A DNA stretch of 39,236 bases from contig JAEYRX010000093.1 in the NCBI GenBank assembly GCA_023435225.1, forward strand, positions 1 through 39,236, read 5' to 3'. Under the pieces are notes generated by a model. It ran no database searches and had not been told where the DNA came from. It saw only the letters and a program-made list of their open reading frames with translations. Of this stretch, positions 26,057 through 32,799 are shown in pieces (positions within the stretch are counted from its first letter, which is position 1; every line of letters starts with the position of its first letter). A program made the translations under genes and the position numbers. This stretch comes from Bacillota bacterium (lineage in GTDB: Bacteria > Bacillota > UBA4882 > UBA8346).

Positions 26057-27085
26057 ATGAACTGGCGTACTATTGAATGGAAGAACGGGCAGTTGACTTT
26101 AATTGACCAAACATTATTACCGGAAGAAACAAAATATATTATTACTAATCAATATGAAGTGGTAGCGGAGGCGATTAGACGGCTTCAAGTTCGGGGAGCG
26201 CCTGCCATTGGGATTGCAGCTGCTTTTGGGGTGGTTTTGGGAGCTAAACAGTTTTTGAGCGCTCCGGATTTCCGGGATAGTATTAACCGGGTAATTGATG
26301 AGCTGGCTAAAACCAGACCTACGGCAGTCAATTTATTTTGGGCATTGGATAGGCAGAAATCCATCTTGGAAGCTTGTTCGGGATTAGCCAATCAACAAGT
26401 TGTTGATAAACTGGAAGCTGAGGCAAAAACCATCGCTGCTGAAGATGAAACAATTAATCGGAAAATGGGTGAATATGGTGCTTCCTTATTTGAAGACGGA
26501 ATGGGAATATTGACTCATTGTAATGCCGGAGCATTAGCTACAGCCGCTTATGGTACCGCTTTGGCGGCAATTAGAGTAGCTGTTGAACAAGGAAAGAAGA
26601 TTGCGGTCTATGCCGATGAAACTAGACCATTACTCCAGGGAGCCAGATTGACAACTTGGGAGTTGATGCAGGAAGGAATCCCGGTTACTTTAATTACCGA
26701 CAATATGGCTGCTTCAGTAATGCGGATGGGTAAGGTTCAGGCGGTTATAGTCGGAGCTGACCGGATAACGGCTAATGGCGATGTGGCTAATAAAATAGGT
26801 ACGTACGGAGTAGCCATTCTGGCTAAGGAACATGGAATTCCATTTTATGTAGCCGCTCCTCTGTCAACTATTGATTTAAAGCTAAAGACCGGGGCTGAGA
26901 TCCCTATTGAGGAGCGGGCGTCCACTGAAGTTACTTCATTTGGCGGAAATATGGTGGCTCCGGAAGGGGTTAAGGTATTTAACCCGGCTTTCGATGTTAC
27001 CCCTGCAAAATATGTTACCGCGATTATTACTGAAAAAGGAATCGCCAGGGGAGACTGGGAGAAGACTTTTAGTAGTTGGAAATAA
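26057..27085 (+). CDS. mtnA: methylthioribose-1-phosphate isomerase MtnA
   Basis: 342 residues from ATG 26057. It converts methylthioribose-1-phosphate to methylthioribulose-1-phosphate in methionine salvage. It has RGAPAIGIAAAFGV, TRPTAVNLFWAL, the active-site Cys in THCNAGALATAAYGTALAA, ADETRPLLQGARLTTWEL and the catalytic Asp in VGADRITANGDVANKIGTY. GAGGAG at 26045-26050 supports ATG 26057; an alternative ATG at 26039 overlaps the end of mtnP. The following salvage genes (mtnK, mtnB, mtnW) are not nearby. A hairpin terminator follows 40 bases after the stop. Confidence 0.95.
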   Translation: MNWRTIEWKNGQLTLIDQTLLPEETKYIITNQYEVVAEAIRRLQVRGAPAIGIAAAFGVVLGAKQFLSAPDFRDSINRVIDELAKTRPTAVNLFWALDRQKSILEACSGLANQQVVDKLEAEAKTIAAEDETINRKMGEYGASLFEDGMGILTHCNAGALATAAYGTALAAIRVAVEQGKKIAVYADETRPLLQGARLTTWELMQEGIPVTLITDNMAASVMRMGKVQAVIVGADRITANGDVANKIGTYGVAILAKEHGIPFYVAAPLSTIDLKLKTGAEIPIEERASTEVTSFGGNMVAPEGVKVFNPAFDVTPAKYVTAIITEKGIARGDWEKTFSSWK

Positions 27086-27124
27086 AAAAAGTAAAAAAGA
27101 ATTTTTATACCTTTTAAACAATAA

Positions 27125-27154
27125 AAGGCTGGGTCAACCAGCCTTAACTTTTTT
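27125..27154. terminator. hairpin terminator after mtnA
   Basis: AAGGCTGG (27125-27132) and CCAGCCTT (27138-27145) form an 8-bp stem with a 5-base loop, followed by AACTTTTTT on the plus strand. Read on the minus strand it is followed by TTATTG, so it may also end the small zinc-ribbon gene, whose stop codon (27144-27146) lies in the stem. Confidence 0.8.
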
Positions 27155-27257
27155 CTCCATATAGCGGTAAATGGTTATAAACATGAAAACAATGAGGGCA
27201 GTACCATTTTCCTTCAGCTCTAAGAAGACGATGTTTACTACAAATCGGACAGATCAT
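27144..27257 (-). CDS. 37-residue zinc-ribbon miniprotein
   Basis: The sequence reads MICPICSKHRLLRAEGKWYC then PHCFHVYNHLPLYGEKS. Two Cys pairs, CPIC (3-6) and CPHC (20-23), are 13 residues apart, which is the minimal zinc-ribbon pattern with a hydrophobic beta-hairpin between. A strong ribosome binding site GGGGGAGGG sits 6 bases before the ATG on the minus strand. The tight coding and the ribosome binding site make it convincing despite its size. It converges with mtnA and shares its terminator hairpin. Such miniproteins often bind RNA, ribosomes or RNA polymerase; no specific role can be given. Confidence 0.7.
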   Translation of the reverse strand: MICPICSKHRLLRAEGKWYCPHCFHVYNHLPLYGEKS

Positions 27258-27613
27258 CCAAATCCCTCCCCCAAGTATTTAAATATTTACTCTTAACAAT
27301 GTTGCCTGTTGCCTCGTACCTCTTGTCTGGCCTCCAGAATAACTTACTTCAAAAAAATAGTAGGAATTATATTTTAGCAAATCCCAGGAGCAGCTAAAAT
27401 ATTAGTTCCCACTTTTTTCTGAAATGCACATGACTAGATGTGTGTTTCAGAAAAATGATAGTAGGAATTATATTTTAGCAAATCCTAAGATTTTGTCTAG
27501 TTTTAAAACAATGGTAAGATTGGATATATTTGGACTATTAATCCAAAAATTACAGATTTAGCTTTACGTCGTGAGGGATAATAGAAATATTAAATCGCCC
27601 ACAGGGCGGAAGG
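27258..27613. other. intergenic region holding repeat element B
   Basis: 356 bases between two divergent very small genes. From left to right: the ribosome binding site of the zinc-ribbon gene, a degenerate string of GCCTGTTGCCTCGTACCTC type at 27303-27335, repeat element B (27357-27485), and about 125 bases upstream of the small charged protein that contain a short hairpin CGCCCACAGGGCG (27597-27609). No other gene is visible. Confidence 0.5.
27357..27485. repeat. repeat element B: twin direct repeat with alternately pairing arm
   Basis: A perfect 28-base direct repeat starting ATAGTAGGAATTATATTTTA and ending GCAAATCC occurs at 27357-27384 and 27458-27485, 101 bases apart. The middle arm GCTAAAATATTAGTTCCCACT (27393-27413; written in part) is the near reverse complement of the AGTAGGAATTATATTTTAGC core in both copies. 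A separate palindrome GAAATGCACAT (27421-27431) / ATGTGTGTTTC (27438-27448) lies between that arm and the second copy. The order, spacing and the GTRGGAA-TAT-ATTTT core are shared with element A at 2169-2296, so they belong to one family. It sits between the divergent zinc-ribbon and small charged-protein genes. Confidence 0.7.
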
Positions 27614-27784
27614 ATGGTATTGGTGGATAAACAGAATAAGAATCAAATGCCGAGTAAGAAAAATCAAGCGGAGATAGCTGAAGAAATTACTCCGAAGACT
27701 GATGAAGAGTATGCGGAAGAAGTTTCTTATAACTCTCCGGCGAAGGGGATGAATAAGCGGCAACAACGGCAGAAAAAACAATGA
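27614..27784 (+). CDS. small highly charged hydrophilic protein
   Basis: 56 residues from ATG 27614, or 53 from GTG 27623, which has AAGGA 8 bases upstream and may be the better start. The product is almost free of hydrophobic residues: Lys/Gln-rich ends (DKQNKNQMPSKKNQ and MNKRQQRQKKQ) around an acidic centre (AEIAEEITPKTDEEYAEEV). A terminator hairpin follows 14 bases after the stop, which supports a real gene. The composition is reminiscent of small spore proteins or intrinsically disordered nucleic-acid-binding peptides, but I do not recognise the family. Confidence 0.5.
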   Translation: MVLVDKQNKNQMPSKKNQAEIAEEITPKTDEEYAEEVSYNSPAKGMNKRQQRQKKQ

Positions 27785-27797
27785 GGTGATTCAAAAG

Positions 27798-27833
27798 TAG
27801 GGTTGGCAACAGCCCTATTTTTATTTTATTTTT
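27798..27833 (+). terminator. hairpin terminator after small charged protein
   Basis: TAGGGTTG (27798-27805) and CAGCCCTA (27810-27817) form an 8-bp stem with one G-T pair and a 4-base loop, followed by TTTTTATTTTATTTTT. A textbook intrinsic terminator on the plus strand. Confidence 0.85.
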
Positions 27834-27965
27834 AAGGTGGTATTATTTATTTCTATTAAAGCTAATTGCTTTTAAACTTCTAAAGGTTATTATTTTTAAT
27901 TTGATTGCGACGTTAGCTCTATTATGTTATTATATTACAAGATTATTTGCCCAGGAGTGAAGAAG

Positions 27966-29843
27966 ATGAAAGAGACTGAAGTTCGCGTCCGGTTTGCCCC
28001 AAGTCCGACCGGTTATTTACATATTGGAGGGGCCAGGACTGCTCTTTATAATTGGTTGTTAGCCCGACATTCCGGTGGGAAATTCTTATTACGGATTGAG
28101 GATACCGACCGGAACCGTTATGTACCGGATGCTTTGACCGATATTATGGCCAGTCTTCGCTGGCTTGGTTTGGATTGGGATGAGGGTCCGGAGGTCGGCG
28201 GGGAGTATGGACCATACTCTCAATCGGAACGGTTGGATCTTTACAAAAAACATGCTGAGCAACTTATAGCCGAAGGGAAAGCTTACCGTTGTTATTGTAC
28301 AGCCGAGCGTCTGGATAAACTCCGGAAAGAACAGGAGGCTGCCAAACAACCTTCGGGTTATGACCGTTTTTGTTTGCATTTAAGCGACGAACAACGCCGG
28401 GAACTTGAAACTCAAGGTGCCCGTTCGGTGGTACGTTTTAGGATACCGGAAGGCCGGACTACAGTTTATGACCAACTCCGTGGTGAGTTGGAATTTGATA
28501 ATAATACTATTGACGATTTTGTACTTTTAAAGTCGGATGGTTTTCCCACTTACCATTTAGCCAACATTATTGATGACCACTTAATGAAAATTACCCATGT
28601 AATGCGGGGTGATGAATGGCTGGTAAGTACCCCAAGGCATGTTCTATTATATCAGGCTTTTGGTTGGGAACCTCCGCAATTCGCACATTTACCGATTTTT
28701 TTAGCACCGGGTGGCGGGAAACTAAGTAAAAGACATGGCGCAACCAGTGTTAAGGAATACCGGGAGAAGGGTTATTTACCGGAAGCCTTATTTAACTTTT
28801 TGTTATTGCTTGGCTGGAATCCGGGGACCGATCAGGAAATGTTCACTCTGGAAGAGGCGGCGAAGGTCTTTAGTATTGACCGGATTAATAAATCTCCGGT
28901 AGCCTTTTCTACTGAAAAGTTGGATTGGTTTAATGGAGTTTATATAAGGAGTCTATCTGCTGAAGATTTGGCCAGACGCTGCTTGCCTTATCTGCAACAA
29001 GCCAATTTAATTCCGAATCCTTGCCCGGAAAACACTTATCACTATTTAGTCCGTTTAATGCCTTTACTTCGGGAACGACTAAAGTCAATACCTGATATTG
29101 TTGATTTAGCAAGCTATTTTCTTCTAGAAGAAATTCCAGCTCCTACTAAAGAATTATTAATCCCTAAAAAAATGGATGAAAATACTAGTCTTCAAGTATT
29201 AGAAGGAGCGTTGGAGGCATTAAAAAAAGTCGATTCAGATTTTACAGAACATAGATTAGAAACAGTTGCACGAGGTCTGGCTGAAAATCTTAATCTACAT
29301 GATGGTCAAGTATTTATGCCATTGCGGGTAGCAATATCAGGGAGAACAGCTACTCCTGGACTTTTTGAAACTATGCATGCTTTAGGGAAAGAGAGAGTTT
29401 TAAGGCGAATTAACAATTCTATTAAAGTTTTTAATGTTATAGATGAAAAAATTGATTTTAATAATTTCAATAAAATACTATCAGATAAAAATAAAAGAAT
29501 CAGATTTATTAATTCCAATACGATAGAAAGAATTTTGTTGATAGATTTTTCTAATATTTCAAAACAAGAATTATCAAATGTTATATACGAAGCAGAAATT
29601 ATTATTCAAGAACAATCAACAAATTCACTTTCGATAATTATAGATATAAATGATATCCAATTAAACCTTGAAATGATAGAGAAATTAAAAGAATTTATAT
29701 CTTTTTGTAATCTTCATATAGAAAAAGCTGCTATTGTTGGTTTGAATAAAATGTCAAATAATTTAATTATGCAATTAAATAAATCTTTTAACTTATTTGA
29801 AAACACCAATAGTGCTATAAAATGGTTGTCAGATGATAATTAA
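27966..29843 (+). CDS. gltX: glutamyl-tRNA synthetase with C-terminal SpoIIAA/STAS-like fusion
   Basis: 625 residues from ATG 27966 (GGAGTG upstream); bacterial GluRS is normally about 485. Residues 1 to about 490 are a complete class I GluRS: FAPSPTGYLHIGGARTALYN (HIGH motif), the zinc/catalytic insert with YRCYCTAERL, HLPIFLAPGGGKLSKRHGA (KMSKS motif) and a C-terminal anticodon-binding domain ending RTATPGLFETMHALGKERVL. About 135 further residues follow, with the look of a SpoIIAA-like/STAS fold: IERILLIDFSNIS, helix, SLSIIIDINDI, helix, HIEKAAIVGL, ending AIKWLSDD. The fusion has no stop or frameshift between the parts. Base composition changes at about 29100: CCGG words are common before and absent after. 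Two tRNA genes (Gln, Glu) that GluRS would charge follow. Confidence 0.9.
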   Translation: MKETEVRVRFAPSPTGYLHIGGARTALYNWLLARHSGGKFLLRIEDTDRNRYVPDALTDIMASLRWLGLDWDEGPEVGGEYGPYSQSERLDLYKKHAEQLIAEGKAYRCYCTAERLDKLRKEQEAAKQPSGYDRFCLHLSDEQRRELETQGARSVVRFRIPEGRTTVYDQLRGELEFDNNTIDDFVLLKSDGFPTYHLANIIDDHLMKITHVMRGDEWLVSTPRHVLLYQAFGWEPPQFAHLPIFLAPGGGKLSKRHGATSVKEYREKGYLPEALFNFLLLLGWNPGTDQEMFTLEEAAKVFSIDRINKSPVAFSTEKLDWFNGVYIRSLSAEDLARRCLPYLQQANLIPNPCPENTYHYLVRLMPLLRERLKSIPDIVDLASYFLLEEIPAPTKELLIPKKMDENTSLQVLEGALEALKKVDSDFTEHRLETVARGLAENLNLHDGQVFMPLRVAISGRTATPGLFETMHALGKERVLRRINNSIKVFNVIDEKIDFNNFNKILSDKNKRIRFINSNTIERILLIDFSNISKQELSNVIYEAEIIIQEQSTNSLSIIIDINDIQLNLEMIEKLKEFISFCNLHIEKAAIVGLNKMSNNLIMQLNKSFNLFENTNSAIKWLSDDN

Positions 29844-29909
29844 TAGAATATAAGTTCAGTTCCATTTTAAAAAGAGGGATAATTTTCAATATTAGTCTAA
29901 ATATTTTGC

Positions 29910-29938
29910 TTGATCTGTTTTACCACAGAAGGTATAAT
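29910..29938 (+). promoter_or_regulatory. promoter of the tRNA-Gln/tRNA-Glu unit
   Basis: TTGATC (29910-29915), a 17-base spacer, then a perfect TATAAT (29933-29938). The tRNA-Gln begins 14 bases further on, allowing a transcription start about 6-7 bases before the mature 5' end. Confidence 0.75.
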
Positions 29939-29951
29939 ATAATATGCGCCT

Positions 29952-30025
29952 TGGGGGATCGTCTAGTGGTAGGACAACAGGTTCTGGCCCTGTCGGCGAG
30001 GGTTCGAGTCCTTCTCCCCCAGCCA
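29952..30025 (+). tRNA. tRNA-Gln (anticodon CTG)
   Basis: Cloverleaf with acceptor arms TGGGGGA (29952-29958) and TCCCCCA (30015-30021), discriminator G and an encoded CCA (30023-30025). Anticodon stem ACAGG/CCTGT encloses the loop TTCTGGC with anticodon CTG at 29984-29986. T-arm AGGGTTCGAGTCCTT. The U1-A72 first pair is typical of bacterial tRNA-Gln. Confidence 0.93.
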
Positions 30026-30146
30026 AGAAAAGAAAAGTTAAAATGGTAAAGGGAAAAAGGTAAAAGAAAATCATATGCCCGGAACCCTAAGCAAGAAAAG
30101 ATTTTTTATTTTACCATTTACCATTTTCAATTTACTATTTTTAAAC

Positions 30147-30222
30147 GGTCCTATCGTCTAGAGGCCTAGGACACCGCCCTCTCACGGCGGAGACACGGGT
30201 TCGAATCCCGTTGGGACTACCA
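30147..30222 (+). tRNA. tRNA-Glu (anticodon CTC)
   Basis: Cloverleaf starting GGTCCTATCGTCTAGAGG. Anticodon stem CCGCC/GGCGG encloses CTCTCAC with anticodon CTC at 30181-30183. T-arm ACGGGTTCGAATCCCGT and encoded CCA (30220-30222). Acceptor pairing is GGTCCTA with TGGGACT, which includes G-U pairs at the first and sixth positions; the G1-U72 pair is slightly unusual. It shares the promoter of the tRNA-Gln gene, 121 bases upstream. Confidence 0.92.
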
Positions 30223-30233
30223 ATTAAAAATTT

Positions 30234-30272
30234 AAAGCCTGCAGATCATATTCTGTAGGCTTTTTGCTTTTA
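30234..30272 (+). terminator. terminator of the tRNA unit
   Basis: AAAGCCTGCAGA (30234-30245) pairs with TCTGTAGGCTTT (30252-30263) through a 6-base loop with one G-U pair, followed by TTGCTTTTAATTTTT. It ends the tRNA transcript 12 bases after the CCA of tRNA-Glu. Confidence 0.85.
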
Positions 30273-30375
30273 ATTTTTAAAAGGGTGAAGTTAGAAGTTT
30301 GAAGGGTAAAATAGAACATTGAACATGCAGTAGAGAAAGATTTAGGTGTGGAAGTTAGGAATGCATTGGTATATA

Positions 30376-30942
30376 CTATAACTCTTGTTTTAACCTATCC
30401 AGTAATTCTTTGAGTCCTAGTATCCCCGCCCAATACTCCAGATATTGATAATCCAAGTAATCGCCTTGTACTTTTACTATCCCTTTGGCATCTTCCCATT
30501 GACGTTCCGAAACACCGCCGCCGTCCTTATACCATAAGAGTTTATTTAAAATTATATCTTCGGGAGTTGCCACATTGACATAGGTATCTGGGTCAGAGAT
30601 TAGTTCCGGTTTCCGGCGGGTAAATTCCATAATTTCGTATGGATTATTTTTTAAGATGAAGATATCAACCTTAAACATAGTTTCCAAATGGATGATATTA
30701 AAACAACCACGGCGTTTAATGGCGTCATAAATCATATCAGCATCAATTATAAATTCGGCTTGCAATTTTTCCACCAAGTGTTCAACCTGGATATTATCAA
30801 TATTAGTGACCAAATCAGCGTCTAAAGTAGCGCGAGGTATACCGTGAATAGAGCTTCCAAGGGAACCGCCGATCAGATAATTGATGCCGCAGTCCTCTAA
30901 AGCTTTGATCACTTTTAGAGTAACCAGAAAGGGAATTTGCAT
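30376..30942 (-). CDS. nucleotidyltransferase-like protein (possible toxin of a two-gene module)
   Basis: 188 residues from ATG 30942. The nucleotidyltransferase signature is clear: LIGGSLGSSIHGIPRATLDADLV (GGS followed by the DxD metal pair at DAD) and a third carboxylate in VDIFI, then TPEDIILNKLLWYK, a helix typical of DUF6036/MNT-type domains. It overlaps the stop of the upstream small gene by one base (TGATG), so the pair is translationally coupled. Proteins of this kind occur as parts of toxin-antitoxin-like modules that nucleotidylate RNA or partner proteins; the activity here is inferred only from fold motifs. Confidence 0.75.
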   Translation of the reverse strand: MQIPFLVTLKVIKALEDCGINYLIGGSLGSSIHGIPRATLDADLVTNIDNIQVEHLVEKLQAEFIIDADMIYDAIKRRGCFNIIHLETMFKVDIFILKNNPYEIMEFTRRKPELISDPDTYVNVATPEDIILNKLLWYKDGGGVSERQWEDAKGIVKVQGDYLDYQYLEYWAGILGLKELLDRLKQEL

Positions 30943-31199
30943 CAATAACCCTCCGCATCCGGGTCCCAGCCGTTTATTTTAATTGATAATTCCCGTCCGA
31001 CTAAAAGCGCTCCCAACCGTTTACGCAACTCTTCATCGGAGATATCGGGATGGCGTTTTAAGACCCCTATTTTGGCCAAGTCGCGAACGGCCTCCGACAT
31101 TTCCATGGCTAATTTGAATCTTTGAGCGGGAGACATTTTGCGGTATCCTTCAATTATTACCGGTTCGAGTGCCGGATTAGTATCGGACTTTCCGGGCAT
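30942..31199 (-). CDS. small protein paired with nucleotidyltransferase (possible antitoxin)
   Basis: 85 residues, mostly helical: MSPAQRFKLAMEMSEAVRDLAKIGVLKRHPDISDEELRKRL followed by ALLVGRELSIKING (written in parts). I recognise this as the small protein that frequently precedes a MNT-type nucleotidyltransferase in bacterial genomes. GAGGTG lies about 10 bases upstream of the ATG. Its stop overlaps the start of the nucleotidyltransferase gene. The antitoxin role is inferred from the pairing and from the short helical structure, not from a known DNA-binding motif. Confidence 0.65.
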   Translation of the reverse strand: MPGKSDTNPALEPVIIEGYRKMSPAQRFKLAMEMSEAVRDLAKIGVLKRHPDISDEELRKRLGALLVGRELSIKINGWDPDAEGY

Positions 31200-31244
31200 A
31201 TTTTTATTTCACCTCTTTTTTTATATTATATACTAGAATATATA

Positions 31245-31275
31245 AATAAAAAAGAATCCCGCCTAAGCAGGGTTT
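31245..31275 (-). terminator. probable terminator of the acyltransferase/transporter unit
   Basis: On the minus strand AAACCCTGC pairs imperfectly with GCGGGATT (one bulged base) and is followed by CTTTTTTATTT. It lies about 85 bases past the transporter stop and would end that leftward transcript. A second hairpin CCGG...CCGG (about 31326-31345) lies between them. Confidence 0.4.
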
Positions 31276-31359
31276 AACTAATATAAATTTTTTCCACGGG
31301 CAAGAAATGGGCTTCCATCTCGAAGCCGGGCCATTTATGGTCCGGTTAGCCTTCATCAG

Positions 31360-32799
31360 TTAATTACCATAAAAATTTCCAGCCGATACTCCGGTAAGCT
31401 CCTCGCAAACAGCCGCATGTTCAGTTTCAATTTTGGCGGTTTTTCCATTGTTTCTGAAGATATCAAGCACATTTTGCATTACCGCAAATTCCTGCTTGTT
31501 TAGTATGTATTTTCTTAAGGTTAAAAGCATCATAGTAAGGAATACCACCGGAATGACAGTAAACATAAGCTTGACTCCCCAAGCGGTTATTGGTGCGATA
31601 TTGCCTGATTTTACCGCCGAGTCGCTATATTTTACAGCATCAAGCAGCAGCCCGATGACGCCGACTACTATTCCACCCGAGAACTTGCGTAAAAAGGTTG
31701 ACACCCCCGAATATAAACCCTCTCTACGCCTGCCGGTGATAAGCTCATCAATATCCGAGATATCAGGGAGGATTGACCATGAAACCAGGTTGCACCCGGC
31801 AGCGCCTATACCGATAAAGGAGCAGGCGATTATGACAACCAAATCCGGCGTCTGTGATGAAAATGTAAATATGAGCAGGGCATCGGCAATCCATACAATT
31901 GCTCCAATCAATGCCGGGACTTTCTTGCCATACTTTTGGGATATAACGGAAAATATGCCTATAAAGGCCAGCTGTACAATCAAGATGGAGGCCATCGCCG
32001 GTACAAAAAGCTGTGGTTTTCTAAGTGATACTCCGACATAGTAAACAGCCAAGGCCATAACAGCGTCAATTGCCATCTGGGAAGTCACAAATATCCCGGC
32101 ATACAGGCGGAAGGCTTTATTCTTGAAGACTGACAGCCAATCCTTGTATGAGAAGCCTGGTCCCTCCGAGTCCCTGGTATTTTCCCAGGTGCCTAAAAAT
32201 ACCGCCAGCCAACTTAGGCCAAAGAACAGCCCGAATATCAACGCCATGACCAGATATCCTTCCTGTTGATTTTGGATGGCTCCGGTTATCATGGAGGGGA
32301 TGATTGCGCATAGTATGGCTGTGCCGGTCGAAAAGCTGAGACGGACTCCCGTAAAGACGCTCCGCTTGTTGTAGTCCTTGACCATATCAGCCAGTATGGC
32401 GTTATAGGGGACCATAACAAAGGTAAAGGCCGAGGAGAAGAAGATGAAGGCAAAGGTGTAGTAGATGAATTTGGCGGTTGTCCCGGAAATACCGAAGGAG
32501 TACCAGAGCATAATCCAGGAAATCAACACCGGTACAGTTCCTATCAGGAAGTAAATTCGGCGCCTACCAAAGCTGGTCCTGGTCCGGTCTGAGAGTATTC
32601 CCATAAAGGGGTCGGTGATGGCATCCCAGGCCTTTCCTATAAAGATGATGATACCGGCCAGGGCGCCGGAAAGCCCTTCCACGTTGGTCAAAAACACCAG
32701 GAAAAGCACCCCGACAATTAGAAAGGATCCTCCTCCGTAGATATCTCCACTACCGTAAGCCAGCTTGGCTAAGAGTCCGTTCTGTTGCTTCATCTTCAT
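31360..32799 (-). CDS. GPH-type (MFS) sugar:cation symporter
   Basis: About 479 residues with 12 membrane helices. The family N-terminus LAKLAYGSGDIYGG, the GKAWDAITDPFMGILSDRTRTSFGRRR loop (the hallmark of the glycoside-pentoside-hexuronide symporters, written here in part) and VMVPYNAILADMVKDYNKRS identify it. It imports or exports a sugar or sugar-like compound with a cation; the substrate is not deducible. Three start codons compete at 32811, 32799 and 32793; GGGGCGA sits best for 32799 or 32793. Either way the first 45-60 bases overlap the end of the acyltransferase gene in another frame. Both genes are clearly richer in GC than their neighbours, which suggests acquisition as a pair. Confidence 0.88.
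   Translation of the reverse strand: MKMKQQNGLLAKLAYGSGDIYGGGSFLIVGVLFLVFLTNVEGLSGALAGIIIFIGKAWDAITDPFMGILSDRTRTSFGRRRIYFLIGTVPVLISWIMLWYSFGISGTTAKFIYYTFAFIFFSSAFTFVMVPYNAILADMVKDYNKRSVFTGVRLSFSTGTAILCAIIPSMITGAIQNQQEGYLVMALIFGLFFGLSWLAVFLGTWENTRDSEGPGFSYKDWLSVFKNKAFRLYAGIFVTSQMAIDAVMALAVYYVGVSLRKPQLFVPAMASILIVQLAFIGIFSVISQKYGKKVPALIGAIVWIADALLIFTFSSQTPDLVVIIACSFIGIGAAGCNLVSWSILPDISDIDELITGRRREGLYSGVSTFLRKFSGGIVVGVIGLLLDAVKYSDSAVKSGNIAPITAWGVKLMFTVIPVVFLTMMLLTLRKYILNKQEFAVMQNVLDIFRNNGKTAKIETEHAAVCEELTGVSAGNFYGN

Noticed and set aside
29940..30075. Leftward open frame containing GGEGLEPSPTGPEP across tRNA-Gln
   Set aside because: It is the reverse complement of the tRNA gene; such peptides are known annotation artefacts.
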